Source: Methanospirillum stamsii (GTDB taxonomy: Archaea; Halobacteriota; Methanomicrobia; Methanomicrobiales; Methanospirillaceae). Taken from it: a stretch of DNA of 64,000 nt. Below, piece by piece: positions 36,303 to 45,770 of this stretch; the first letter of the stretch is position 1, and each line of letters opens with the position of its first letter. The stretch covers positions 1,240,001 through 1,304,000 of the forward strand of contig NZ_CP176366.1 of the NCBI RefSeq assembly GCF_046244385.1, in the 5' to 3' direction. Position numbers and translations under genes: made by a program. The notes under the pieces were generated by a model. That model was not told the origin of the DNA and did not search any database. It was given only the letters and a program-made list of their open reading frames with translations.

Positions 36303-36722
36303 TTATGTGCCCGGGGAGGTCCGTACTATAAAAGATGCATAGCACCTTGCGAGGAGACTTTCATCCTTCGCATTGGTTATTGAAGCTTCCGCATAGATCA
36401 TCTGTCTGCCTTTTCTGATAACTATCCCATCTGCGTGGATGGTTCCGTTCTGAATCCCCCTGATAAAATTTGTCGTACATGACACGGTCGCGATGGTCTC
36501 TCCCTCGGAAAGTAATGTGTAAATGGCAAGAGCGATTGCTTCATCCCCGATGGCGGTGAATATTCCGCCCTGGAGCCACCCTTCTCCGTTTTTCATGTCA
36601 TCGCGGACATCCATGGCAAGCCGTGCCTTTCCCTCTCCAAATTCTATCGGTTTTATCCCCATAAGACAGAAAAATGGATTGGCCTCCTGTCCTCTTCCAC
36701 GAATTTCATCAAGATAATTCAT
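36303..36722 (-). CDS. PaaI-like hotdog thioesterase
   Basis: 139 residues with the hotdog fold pattern of PaaI/ACOT13 proteins: NPFFCLMGIKPIEFGEGKARLAM, then GWLQGGIFTAIGDEAIALA, where the family's H-G-G is Q-G-G and the acidic residue is in GDEA. Likely hydrolyses an acyl-CoA; the substrate is unknown. First gene of the minus-strand operon down to 30443. Divergent from the glycosyltransferase gene across 109 bases. Confidence 0.82.
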   Translation of the reverse strand: MNYLDEIRGRGQEANPFFCLMGIKPIEFGEGKARLAMDVRDDMKNGEGWLQGGIFTAIGDEAIALAIYTLLSEGETIATVSCTTNFIRGIQNGTIHADGIVIRKGRQMIYAEASITNAKDESLLARCYASFIVRTSPGT

Positions 36723-36831
36723 ACCTATTATTTCACGTTAAGCAGGATTGATGATACCGTTCATAATGGGGAACACATATGAGGATATCCACTGAAACAG
36801 TTAAGGTAACGTATTAATTTGAAAACCATCA

Positions 36832-37536
36832 ATGACAGAGCCATCTTTTAGCATCGTTATCCCTGCATATAATGAAGAAACCCGGATCTCACCCCTTCTT
36901 GAAGGATTGACCAATCCGGAAATTGAATATATTTTTATCTGCGATGGAGATGACAATACAGATTTTATAATCCGGAACTATGCCGAAACACACGATGAAT
37001 TAAATATCCAATGTTACTCTTTTCCTCACCGGCTTGGAAAAGGAGGAGGGGTGTATACTGGTTTTAAAAAGGCATCAGCACCTCTGATTGGCTTTATGGA
37101 TGCAGATAATTCCACGTCAGTTTCAGAATTAATAAGGCTATGCAGTCTCATCGGCCATCATGACGGCATCATCGGTTCACGTCATCTCCCCGGTCAGGTG
37201 ATTCACCGGAAACAGCCACTATACAGGAGAATTCAGAGTCGGGCATTTAATGGCCTTATCCGCCTGATGTTCGGTCTTCCTTTCCACGATACCCAATGCG
37301 GGGCAAAATTATTCCGAAAAGAGGCAATTTATACAGTTCTTCCCCATCTCCACTGCAGAGGCTTCGAGTTTGATGTGGAACTGTTATGGCAGTTAAAAAA
37401 ACGGGGATATTCACTCATTGAAGTTCCGGTTATATGGAATGACACGCTGGATTCACGGCTCAGACTATCTGATACCATCGCAATGTTGGCAACACTCCTA
37501 CGGATAAGGACTCATACCCTGCCACATGATTCCTGA
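36832..37536 (+). CDS. Family 2 glycosyltransferase (dolichyl-phosphate glycosyltransferase-like)
   Basis: 234 residues, soluble GT-A fold: SIVIPAYNEETRI at the N-terminus, HRLGKGGGVYTGFKKA, the DxD-type metal site in GFMDADNST, IGSRHLPG, and DTQCGAKLFRKEA with GFEFDVELLW, the ALG5/DPM1 pattern. Transfers a sugar from a nucleotide sugar to a lipid phosphate, likely for surface glycoprotein assembly. Overlaps the TPR gene by 11 bases. Confidence 0.88.
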   Translation: MTEPSFSIVIPAYNEETRISPLLEGLTNPEIEYIFICDGDDNTDFIIRNYAETHDELNIQCYSFPHRLGKGGGVYTGFKKASAPLIGFMDADNSTSVSELIRLCSLIGHHDGIIGSRHLPGQVIHRKQPLYRRIQSRAFNGLIRLMFGLPFHDTQCGAKLFRKEAIYTVLPHLHCRGFEFDVELLWQLKKRGYSLIEVPVIWNDTLDSRLRLSDTIAMLATLLRIRTHTLPHDS

Positions 37537-39286
37537 ACAGATACACAAAAAAGCACTTGGTCTGTTTGAAAAGGGACATTATACTGAATGTCTTGGTTTT
37601 ATTCATGGTCTTTCTCCAGGAGAGAGAGATGTTCCGATAAGGATTCTTGAAGCAGTCTCTCTTATCGAGACCGGATCCATTGATGATGCGGAGGTCTGCC
37701 TTCGTGATCTCCGGGTTACGGTTCCTGATTCTGCTGAAGTCTGTATCTATCTTGGCCGGATACTAAAAGAACGGGGTGACGATGAGGCGCGGGCAGTATT
37801 TTCAGATGCGGTCTGTCTTGACCCGGATAACCGGGACGGACTCTTATGGTATGCTGAATATGTAATGTCACAGGAAGATTATTCTGCAGCAATACCAGTT
37901 TTAAACCGGCTGTATACTCTTTCTGAAAACTCACGCGATCTATGCAGGTTAATGGATGCCCATCTTCGCAATGAAAACCCTGAAGAGGCTATCCAATTAT
38001 ATTTGCATAACAACCGTCCTTCCTGCTGCCGTCCTGAATACCTGCGGGCATTATCTGAAGCAGGAAGAGTTGAAGAGATCTTTTCTGAAATCAATCCGGA
38101 AAAAAATCCCTCTGATGATGAATTTGTTCTTCTCGTCAGAGCCATTACAGGCCTTTCACCGGAGAAGGCTGATTCTGTTATCCTTCCCCGGATTGCCAGG
38201 ACCGGCACAATACCGGTTATTGTAGAGTATGTCCGGTTGTTACAGGTGCAAAAGCGGGATAGAGAAGCAGCAGGGGTCTGTTCAACATACCTGTCAGGGA
38301 TAACTGATCCTGGTGTCCGGACTCTTATCTGCTCTTCACTGTTGAGGCTTGGTGAATTACCCCGTGCGGAAGAGATCTATAAGTCAGTGCTCTTTCCGGA
38401 TCCTCCTGTAGCATCCGCAGATGACATTATGAGGTGGCTGAATGAATATTTAGAAATTGTCAGGTTAAATCATCAGTCAGAAGAGGATCTGATGGAAAAA
38501 GCCGGGCAGGTTCTTCATCCCTCCTATGCAGCCTTTGCAGGTCTTTGCGCAGAAAGAACAGGCAGGCATGATCTTGCCCATCAGTATTTTCAGAAAGCAT
38601 TCCGGTCAGACATAGTAAAGGGAGGTCTATTATATGCTGCGTACCTGGAAAGGACGGGGAACATGCGTGAATGGGAAAAAATAATCACCTATATCCTGAA
38701 AAATACCGGAAAGGTACGAGACCTTGAGTTTGTCGCTGCATCTGCTCTTGAAAACATCTCTGAAAATGTAAATCTGCTCCATTTTCTCCATGATAAATTT
38801 CAGAAATGTCTTCCCGTCTCTTCAACCCGCGGAAAAAGAATCTTTTGCCAGGTTGCTGGTCTTCTTGCATCAGAGGAGTTGAAAAATGGACGATACGGAG
38901 AAGGAATGATTCTGTGCCTGAAAGCCCTTGCACATGTGCCTGCTCAGGAGAAGAAAATGGCTGATCACCTGTTCTCTCTCCTGATGTCCTGTAAAACACC
39001 CGGACTTCCGGTCAGATATACCTTCGATAATCCGGAGCAGGAGAAGAGTAATTTCAGCAGAAGTCTCACAATTCCCGGTCTTACATCTGCTGAAGAAGCG
39101 GTGCTCCAGTATATGAGACGACATCTGGTGTGTTCTGAATTAGAGCTCCGTACTGTTTGTGGGACAAAGCGGATAGCAGGTCTGATGAACCGCCTGATGC
39201 GAAAAACCTCTGCAGGCGGGTGGCAGATACTTATGAAAGAAGGCATAACTGAATCAGGAGAGGTATATCGGTATGCAGGTCCCTGA
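37526..39286 (+). CDS. TPR-repeat protein partnered with BrxD-like ATPase, function unknown
   Basis: 586 residues built mostly from helical repeats of TPR type, for example IHKKALGLFEKGHYTECLGF, SAEVCIYLGRILKERGDDEA and HDLAHQYFQKAF. The last 70 residues (SAEEAVLQYMRRHLVCSELELRTVCGTKRIAGLMNRLMRK) look like a small winged helix, suggesting nucleic-acid contact or a docking domain. It begins inside the glycosyltransferase gene and ends 14 bases inside the ATPase gene, so all three are coupled. No catalytic motif. I infer a scaffold for the ATPase. Confidence 0.7.
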   Translation: MIPEQIHKKALGLFEKGHYTECLGFIHGLSPGERDVPIRILEAVSLIETGSIDDAEVCLRDLRVTVPDSAEVCIYLGRILKERGDDEARAVFSDAVCLDPDNRDGLLWYAEYVMSQEDYSAAIPVLNRLYTLSENSRDLCRLMDAHLRNENPEEAIQLYLHNNRPSCCRPEYLRALSEAGRVEEIFSEINPEKNPSDDEFVLLVRAITGLSPEKADSVILPRIARTGTIPVIVEYVRLLQVQKRDREAAGVCSTYLSGITDPGVRTLICSSLLRLGELPRAEEIYKSVLFPDPPVASADDIMRWLNEYLEIVRLNHQSEEDLMEKAGQVLHPSYAAFAGLCAERTGRHDLAHQYFQKAFRSDIVKGGLLYAAYLERTGNMREWEKIITYILKNTGKVRDLEFVAASALENISENVNLLHFLHDKFQKCLPVSSTRGKRIFCQVAGLLASEELKNGRYGEGMILCLKALAHVPAQEKKMADHLFSLLMSCKTPGLPVRYTFDNPEQEKSNFSRSLTIPGLTSAEEAVLQYMRRHLVCSELELRTVCGTKRIAGLMNRLMRKTSAGGWQILMKEGITESGEVYRYAGP

Positions 39287-40574
39287 ACCGGTAGAGCCGG
39301 TTGTGCTGGAAAGTATCGGGATAATCAATGCCTTACGAAGAGGCACCGTCCCTGCACAGGGCCTTTCAAGATTTGCTGTTGGTCTGGAATCAGAAGAGCA
39401 GGCAATTCGTGATCAACTCAGACTGGTTGCACGATCCGGGGCTGATATTAAGGCAGTCCGTGGTGAATACGGCTCCGGAAAAACATTTCTGATATCCAGA
39501 GCTCTTGAAATTGCCCGGGAAGAAGGGTTTGTAACCGCACGTGTTCCGCTATCACCTACAAACCCCCTGTATAAGTTGAGTACGATATACACCCGGATGA
39601 TGACCTCTCTTGTTGCGGGAGGTGAGGAAAATGCCCTTCGCTCTTTAATTGACGGCTGGTTATTTGCAATAGAAGAACGGGTCCGGAACCGGGATGCTGG
39701 TTCTTTGAATGATCAGGGTTTAATCGACAGTCTTGTTTTAAAAGAGGTGGAACATGCCCTTTCTGATATCAGTGAAATCCATTCCTCTCTTGCAGCAATG
39801 ATCCGGACATATTACCAGGCATCAGATGCAGGTGATTTCAAGACCGCACAGGCGGCAATCGGGTGGCTGGCCGGAGAATCCCAGGTTGGGCGGGGGGTAA
39901 AACAGCAGGCAGGTATCAGGGGCGGGGTTGATGATGGTTCGGTTCTATCGTTCATGCAGGTTGTATCCCTTGTCGCACGGGGTGCCGGATACCTTGGATG
40001 TGCCCTTGCTCTTGATGAACTTGAAATTACCCAGAGTCTTCCCCGGAACCTTCGTGACCGGGGATATCGAAACCTGGTTCAGATTATTGATGCACTTGAC
40101 GGTGGCCTTCTTCCGCACTGGTTCATTATAATCGGAGGAACACCGCTTCTATATGACGGGGCACGGGGTATGAAATCAGTCCCCCCGCTGTATGAACGGA
40201 TAGGTATGGTCCCGGAACATGCAGGATTTCCCAACCCGAGACAGACACAGATAGTACTGAAATCTTTTGACGCCAGAAAACTGGAGGAGGTCGCTCTCCG
40301 GGTGACGGGTGTCTATGCTTCTGCATATGGCGAAGTTGACAGAAACAGGATATCCCACCGGTTTATCCGGACCATGGTCGAACGTATCTGCAGCCATTTC
40401 GGTGGAAGAATTGATGTTATGCCCAGGATATTCCTTCGTGAATTTGTGGATATCCTGGATAAGTGCGATCTCTATCCAGATTTTGATCCCATGGCCGGGT
40501 ATGATATCAGTCCGGAATCACTCGGGCCGGTACTTACGGAAGAAGAAAAAGCGGTAATCCGGATCAGTTGGTAG
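39273..40574 (+). CDS. brxD: BrxD-type (DUF2791) P-loop ATPase
   Basis: 433 residues. The N-terminus IINALRRGTVPAQGLSRFAVGLE followed by KAVRGEYGSGKTFL (Walker A) is the hallmark of the DUF2791/BrxD family of BREX phage-defence loci. Walker B is LALDELEITQ; an arginine-rich sensor region follows (PPLYERIG, FPNPRQTQIVLKSF). No BREX methyltransferase (PglX), phosphatase (PglZ) or BrxC lies nearby, so it is an orphan or part of a different module with the TPR gene that overlaps it. Convergent with hisD, sharing 11 bases at the 3' ends. Confidence 0.85.
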   Translation: MQVPEPVEPVVLESIGIINALRRGTVPAQGLSRFAVGLESEEQAIRDQLRLVARSGADIKAVRGEYGSGKTFLISRALEIAREEGFVTARVPLSPTNPLYKLSTIYTRMMTSLVAGGEENALRSLIDGWLFAIEERVRNRDAGSLNDQGLIDSLVLKEVEHALSDISEIHSSLAAMIRTYYQASDAGDFKTAQAAIGWLAGESQVGRGVKQQAGIRGGVDDGSVLSFMQVVSLVARGAGYLGCALALDELEITQSLPRNLRDRGYRNLVQIIDALDGGLLPHWFIIIGGTPLLYDGARGMKSVPPLYERIGMVPEHAGFPNPRQTQIVLKSFDARKLEEVALRVTGVYASAYGEVDRNRISHRFIRTMVERICSHFGGRIDVMPRIFLREFVDILDKCDLYPDFDPMAGYDISPESLGPVLTEEEKAVIRISW

Positions 40575-41826
40575 GTTTTTTTCTCCGGATCCGGATCGAG
40601 TCAGCATGGGCAGTCAGTCCCTCAGCATCTGCAATGGTTTCAACAATATCTCCAATCTCTTCAAGTCCCTGTTTTTCAATCATCTGGATGGTTGATGTTT
40701 TGGTGAAATGTGCCACATTCAGACCTGAATAATACCGGGCATTTCCTGCGGTCGGGAGGACATGGTTTGTTCCTGATGCATAGTCCCCACAGGCAACTGC
40801 TGCATATGGCCCGACAAAGATAGATCCTGCATTTTTTATTCTTCCCATGAGTGACAACGGATCGGTGACCTGAATTGCGAGGTGTTCAGGCGCTATGATA
40901 TTGGATGCATCCGCTGCTTCCATAGGATCTTTCACGATAAGATATCCTGACCTTGAGAGGGACTGCCTGATTATCTCTTTCCGGTCTGCTTCTCCGGCAA
41001 GTTTCTTTACATATCTTCCCACTTCACCAGCCAGTTTTTCACTGGTGGTTATGAGAATTGATGCAGATAAGGGATCATGTTCTGACTGGGCGATGATATC
41101 CGCTGCGATGAAATCAGGTTTTGCACTTTCATCAGCAATGATGGCTATCTCTGATGGTCCGGCAGGAAAGTCTATCTCCACCTGTTCTCTGACCATCATC
41201 TTTGCAGCGGTAACATACCTGTTTCCTGGTCCTACTATCTTCTCCACCGGCTGAATGCTCTCAGTTCCGTAGGTCATTGCAGCAATTGCCTGTGCACCAC
41301 CGGTAAGATAGATGTCATCAACATCAGCGATATCGCAGGCAACAACCGTCAGTGGATTTACCGGTGGCGGAGTGCAGCAGATAACCTTCTCAACACCGGC
41401 TACCTTTGCCGGAACTGCACACATCAGAACGGTTGACGGGTAAGAAGCACGCCCTCCGGGAACATATATCCCGACCCGGGAAAGCGGAGTGGTTTTTACT
41501 CCAAGGGTGATGCCGGGTTCGGTTGAGACCAGCCAGAGATCATCACGACGCTGGAGTTCGTGAAACCGGCTAATTCTTGCATATGCTTCAGAAAGAGCTT
41601 CAGCAACATCCGGCGAAACAACTTCGTATGCAGCATCTCTGTCAGCATTACTCATTTTGACGGCATCAGGTCTTACCCCGTCAAATTTTTCAGCATAATC
41701 CAGTAGTGCTGCGTCCCCGCGAGTCCTTACCTCATTTATTATCGTCTCAACAGAACCTCTGACTTCATCAAGGGTGCTTTTCTGTCGTATCAGCCAGTCC
41801 TCCAGTTCTACCGGACTCCAGTTCAT
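40564..41826 (-). CDS. hisD: Histidinol dehydrogenase
   Basis: 420 residues. Zinc enzyme that oxidises histidinol to histidine in two NAD steps. Seen: YVPGGRASYPSTVLMCAVPAKVAGV, QSEHDPLSASILIT and APEHLAIQV with the catalytic Glu-His, and DYASGTNHVLPT with zinc ligands. Single gene; hisC is 8 kb away. Its 3' end overlaps brxD by 11 bases. Confidence 0.96.
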   Translation of the reverse strand: MNWSPVELEDWLIRQKSTLDEVRGSVETIINEVRTRGDAALLDYAEKFDGVRPDAVKMSNADRDAAYEVVSPDVAEALSEAYARISRFHELQRRDDLWLVSTEPGITLGVKTTPLSRVGIYVPGGRASYPSTVLMCAVPAKVAGVEKVICCTPPPVNPLTVVACDIADVDDIYLTGGAQAIAAMTYGTESIQPVEKIVGPGNRYVTAAKMMVREQVEIDFPAGPSEIAIIADESAKPDFIAADIIAQSEHDPLSASILITTSEKLAGEVGRYVKKLAGEADRKEIIRQSLSRSGYLIVKDPMEAADASNIIAPEHLAIQVTDPLSLMGRIKNAGSIFVGPYAAVACGDYASGTNHVLPTAGNARYYSGLNVAHFTKTSTIQMIEKQGLEEIGDIVETIADAEGLTAHADSIRIRRKKPTN

Positions 41827-41891
41827 GGGTAGTACATAGGCATGGCTTTAAAAAAATGGGTTGTCAGACTGACTGGACACCTGACCGGATA

Positions 41892-42428
41892 TCAGACTGT
41901 TTTTGTTTTATCTGTGGAATCCCATCTCCAGATATAAAAATCCGGAGATGGCCGCGCAATTCTGCCCCGCAATAAGTCAGTAAGCATCTTATAGAGGTTC
42001 AGGTATAAAAGAAGAATTTCTTCCTCGTTCTCATCGGTCACAATTTTCAGGCGGATTAATCCTTTTACGTATTCTTCCATCCCTTCGCAGGCTGAAATAT
42101 CTGCAGGCATGATATCTCCGGGTAGAACGGTCCGGACATTGAATACGTCATCAACCGAAACAGCCATCTCATGTTCACTCACTGATCCCTTATGAACAAT
42201 GAGCGTTCGTTGTTTGCTCGATTCATCCCGTTCCATCCCGAGAAGTGGAGCGATATTTATGACCGGGATCATCTCATCACCCCATTTTGCCATCCCTTCA
42301 ATATAGGGAGGAGCATCATACACTGACATTGTTTTTAGTGGTCTGACAAACTTATCGATCATATCACCATCAATAAGATAACGGTCTCTTCCTAATAGTA
42401 TCTCAATAAGCGTCAGATGGTCCTGCAT
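41892..42428 (-). CDS. CheW-like chemotaxis adaptor
   Basis: 178 residues with one CheW domain: PYIEGMAKWGDEMIPVINIAPLLGM is the diagnostic strand-turn-strand, preceded by LLGRDRYLIDGDMIDKFVRPL. CheW couples receptors to the CheA kinase. The last 30 residues diverge. Divergent from the next CheW gene with 163 bases between. No cheA or receptor gene is in the window. Confidence 0.8.
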   Translation of the reverse strand: MQDHLTLIEILLGRDRYLIDGDMIDKFVRPLKTMSVYDAPPYIEGMAKWGDEMIPVINIAPLLGMERDESSKQRTLIVHKGSVSEHEMAVSVDDVFNVRTVLPGDIMPADISACEGMEEYVKGLIRLKIVTDENEEEILLLYLNLYKMLTDLLRGRIARPSPDFYIWRWDSTDKTKTV

Positions 42429-42591
42429 GATAATCCGGTCTTTTGTTGATGTTATCTTCAGAGTTCCCCCTATTCAAATTCTTCGATCATCGCCCGCATA
42501 TGATGCAAAATCCTATCTCTTATACTGTTCATACGATAAATGCAAGAGTCAGACCGTTCCCGGCTGATTCGTCTGTATTATCCTTTGGAGA

Positions 42592-43188
42592 ATGGAACTG
42601 ATGCCTGCAGATAAGGAAATCATTCACCGGTTATTATTATTTGCATTGGGAGAAGGACTGTATGGGGCCCAGGTTTCTTATATCCGTGAAATTGTTCAGG
42701 ACCAGGTAAAAATTCCTCTCCCCGGGGCACCGGATTTTATTCCCGGAATCATTCACATCAGGGAAGAAGTTGTCAAGGTTATTGATATCCGGAAGATTAT
42801 CCCTCTGGCTAAAGAAGGGTTAAAAAAGAAAATAATCGTATTCGTTCCTGAAAATCAGAGTGCAACAAGGTTCGGGATGCTGGTGGATGATGTCTATGGC
42901 ATCATGGAAGTTCCGGATTCTGTCGTGAATCTTCTGGACCGGTCTGATACAAAGATTCAGAATAATTTCATGCTTGGCTTTTTGAAATGTTCTCTTGATA
43001 CCTTTTTGCACCAGAACGGGAGACAGTATGCTGCAGGTAATGATGATCTTGTCTGGATAGATTTTGAAGATCTTATCCGGACTATTACTGATGACGGACA
43101 GTCTGACACGATAACATTCCGACTGACTGCATTGTTTAATCCGGAGTACCTGCTTTCGGATGAATACAGGAAAAATGCGAAAAAATAA
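42592..43188 (+). CDS. CheW-like chemotaxis adaptor
   Basis: 198 residues. Seen: LLLFALGEGLYGAQVSYIREIVQD, FIPGIIHIREEVVKVIDIRKIIPL (the CheW core) and RFGMLVDDVYGIMEVP. GGAGA lies just before ATG 42592. The C-terminal 60 residues (FRLTALFNPEYLLSDEY) exceed a minimal CheW. Convergent with the unknown gene at 43198 with 9 bases between. Confidence 0.87.
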   Translation: MELMPADKEIIHRLLLFALGEGLYGAQVSYIREIVQDQVKIPLPGAPDFIPGIIHIREEVVKVIDIRKIIPLAKEGLKKKIIVFVPENQSATRFGMLVDDVYGIMEVPDSVVNLLDRSDTKIQNNFMLGFLKCSLDTFLHQNGRQYAAGNDDLVWIDFEDLIRTITDDGQSDTITFRLTALFNPEYLLSDEYRKNAKK

Positions 43189-43197
43189 AATTGTATC

Positions 43198-44124
43198 TTA
43201 TATTATGACTTTCAGTTTGGAATCCTTACCCTTCAGGATTCCTGTTTTTTTCAGGTCATCAAGAACTCCTCCGATGAAATCTTGTGAAAGGTGCAGGCCA
43301 ATACCCATCATTTCGTCATGAATCGGGAATTCATAGTGTATAAATTCTACGATCAACTGCTCCCGGGTATTTTTCCCTGTCTTTTGAATCATGCTGATTA
43401 TCTCAGCCACCAATACCTGTTTTACCTGTAAGTTGACGAAGAAAGACAAGTTTTCAGGATCATATTCAATTCGTTCAAAGAAATTTTCCAGTTCGGTCAG
43501 GTCTTCGAGGAATACAATATCCGGGCTGGTTGTTACAATGTATGAGAGGATATCTTTTGATTCAAGACTTCTCTGAATATTCCATTTCTGGAGGGCTTCT
43601 TCCCTCAATGGGGGTATCTCATCTTCAAATATCACCATCTGTGCGTCATCCGGGGAGATGGTTCTGGCAAGAGTCATCCCTTCTTCATTGATATCTATTA
43701 AATTGTTGAGCTCTAAAACCCGGATGAGGACGGCTTCATGAAAAAAAGCAACCATTGACTCTTCATCTTCCGGCATTTTTCCTTCTTTGATGAAGAAGTC
43801 ATAGACGGTTGTTCCGATGTGGTCCCCCGGTGATTTTTCTGTAAATGTCTTTTCCATCAGGTCATGAATAGTTTTCAGATAATCGCACATTTCCTGATAT
43901 GATTCGGTGAGTTCTTCCACATCATCGTCTTCTGCACTTCGTATCCTCTCAATTTCCTCTTCTATTATTCCTTTTAATGCAGAATAGGGTGCTTTATATT
44001 GAACCATGTTTTCAAGCTCTACCTTTGTTCTGATATGGGCTGAAATATTCATCTTTCTAAAGATACGGGAACATTCCTGTGCCTCTCCTTCTGATGAAAA
44101 CCAGATCTCTTCTTCCAGTACCAT
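43198..44124 (-). CDS. Acidic protein of unknown function
   Basis: 308 residues from ATG 44124; an in-frame GTG at 44133 is an alternative. Highly acidic and mostly helical with a probable coiled coil near residues 45-95 (GIIEEEIERIRSAEDDDVEELTESYQEMCDYLKTI). The last 45 residues (GIGLHLSQDFIGGVLDDLKKTGILKGKDSKLKVII) suggest a winged-helix-like end. No family recognised. It sits between a CheW gene and an M50 protease gene, so a signalling role is possible but unsupported. Confidence 0.6.
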   Translation of the reverse strand: MVLEEEIWFSSEGEAQECSRIFRKMNISAHIRTKVELENMVQYKAPYSALKGIIEEEIERIRSAEDDDVEELTESYQEMCDYLKTIHDLMEKTFTEKSPGDHIGTTVYDFFIKEGKMPEDEESMVAFFHEAVLIRVLELNNLIDINEEGMTLARTISPDDAQMVIFEDEIPPLREEALQKWNIQRSLESKDILSYIVTTSPDIVFLEDLTELENFFERIEYDPENLSFFVNLQVKQVLVAEIISMIQKTGKNTREQLIVEFIHYEFPIHDEMMGIGLHLSQDFIGGVLDDLKKTGILKGKDSKLKVII

Positions 44125-44221
44125 GGATAGCACATACCTCAGCCTGATACCTGATATGTTTGCTGGGTGAAAAGAGTAGTCACCCGGGTTTTGACGAATC
44201 CGGGTGGAAATCTGTTTGAAA

Positions 44222-44839
44222 TTAAAAGAATCCGCTTAATGAACCAAAGAGAATTCCAAAGGCTATCAGAAAAACTCCTGCAAAAACAGCCGGGTTCCAT
44301 GCGAGAATTTTTGCACCGTCAAGGGGGCCGATAGGCAGAAGATTGAATGCAGCAATCATTGCGTTTATTTTTATTCCCACAACTCCGATGATGGCAAGAA
44401 GGTACAGTCCCGGAGTATGCCCTAAAAATGCCAACGCTGCGAATGGTATTATGAGAAGTAGGTTACTAACCGGGCCTGCAAGAGAAATTTTCCCGTTCTC
44501 TTCACGGGAGATCTGGTTCCCATAAATCATTGTTGCCCCAGGAGCTGCAAATACAATACCTGCAAGTGCGGCCATGGCAACTGCGACAACCAGCATCATA
44601 CTATTCATCTGGAACTCTGCCCAGTATCCGTACTTCATTGCAGTGAATTTGTGCGCCATTTCATGAATGATGAACGCAATTCCGGCGGTTACAAGAGAAA
44701 TAACAAAGAACTGGCCGATAATAAGCGGGTCTAATCGTTGTCCCCAGACCATTGCCAGGGTAAATGCCGCAGAAAGGGCCAGCCATGCGACAAGTAGATC
44801 TCTTCTTTCACGAAGGGGTATTTGATCCCATATTTGCAT
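44222..44839 (-). CDS. M50 site-2-protease-like membrane metalloprotease
   Basis: 205 residues, about six membrane helices. The zinc motif HEMAHKFTAMKYG gives HExxH, and the second motif is NLLPIGPLDGAKIL (the LDG aspartate). This minimal form lacks PDZ or CBS domains. Such proteases cut membrane-bound regulators; the target here is unknown. Start ATG 44839. Confidence 0.85.
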   Translation of the reverse strand: MQIWDQIPLRERRDLLVAWLALSAAFTLAMVWGQRLDPLIIGQFFVISLVTAGIAFIIHEMAHKFTAMKYGYWAEFQMNSMMLVVAVAMAALAGIVFAAPGATMIYGNQISREENGKISLAGPVSNLLLIIPFAALAFLGHTPGLYLLAIIGVVGIKINAMIAAFNLLPIGPLDGAKILAWNPAVFAGVFLIAFGILFGSLSGFF

Positions 44840-45200
44840 GGGTAAGATATTTGTTCCAATTATACAATGGTTTGACGGATGGAACGTATGATCCTCTCTT
44901 CTTGAGTCTTTTGATCAGAGGTTTTTTAAAAAAGCGCAATTAGACTAACTTTTGAAACTCATATCATCAATTGTCCGGAATATGGAGTTTGCTTCAAGAC
45001 CCCTCTATTTCCAGTCGAATTCGTCTAGATCTTGCCAAAAACCTCAAAATTGTGGCATTTATCGCTAATTAGATGGTTATTGGAATGTTCAGTAGATGCA
45101 AAGGATCACCCTTTGGTATTTGTCAATGAATTATTACCGAGCACAGGAGTAAGTTTAAGGCTCTACAGAATAAGTATCAGTATTAACTAAGAGGATCATC
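44840..45200. other. Gene-free gap between M50 protease and CheW
   Basis: No credible gene. It must hold the promoters of both divergent genes. Seen: a perfect 12-base palindrome of six T and six A (44922-44933), and GAGG (45191-45194) six bases before the CheW ATG. The AT palindrome could be a TATA region or a loose hairpin. Confidence 0.5.
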
Positions 45201-45770
45201 ATGGCAACTTATAGTGTTGAGGCCCAGGCAACAATTGAAGACGAAAGTTCTGTTGTTCAGTCGCCGGTTCATATAGCGTCAAGGATAAGGACGAAAGGGG
45301 CTGGTACCATCCAGGTTGTTGAATTTGTCTTAGGGAATGAACTTTTTGCAATAGATCTCTTTGATACCCGTGAAGTAATTACCCAGACAGAGGTAACTCC
45401 ACTTCCCAGTACTCCCTCATATCTTAAGGGAATCATTGATCTTCGGGGTATGATTACAACTATCATTGATCTTAAAGATCTGATGCATATTACAACCGAA
45501 GCATCCGGAAAGAAAAAATCAAGAATAATTGTATTAGATCGATCAATTACCGAAAAACCCATTGGTATTCTGGTTGACGATGTGTTTTCAGTTACGACAT
45601 ACAGCCAGGAAGATATTGATAAAGATAATTCGGCCTCACAAAAATCTCACCGGGATATTCTCGGTGTCATCAGAAAGAAAACAAAAGTTGCCGGAGAAAA
45701 GGATAAAAGTGGTCTAATCGTCTGGCTTGATATCAGGACGATGATCACAAAAATCGAATCAGATCTCTGA
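45201..45770 (+). CDS. cheW: CheW chemotaxis adaptor
   Basis: 189 residues, the most typical CheW of the three: IQVVEFVLGNELFAIDLFDTREVI, PLPSTPSYLKGIIDLRGMITTIIDLKDLM, then IGILVDDVFSVTTY and GLIVWLDIRTMI. An unusual N-terminal extension of about 30 polar residues precedes the domain. GAGG lies 6 bases before ATG 45201. Solitary, no other che genes. Confidence 0.93.
   Translation: MATYSVEAQATIEDESSVVQSPVHIASRIRTKGAGTIQVVEFVLGNELFAIDLFDTREVITQTEVTPLPSTPSYLKGIIDLRGMITTIIDLKDLMHITTEASGKKKSRIIVLDRSITEKPIGILVDDVFSVTTYSQEDIDKDNSASQKSHRDILGVIRKKTKVAGEKDKSGLIVWLDIRTMITKIESDL

Noticed and set aside
37526..40574. Complete BREX system
   Set aside because: Only a BrxD-like ATPase is present; no PglX, PglZ, BrxC or BrxL in the flanking genes.
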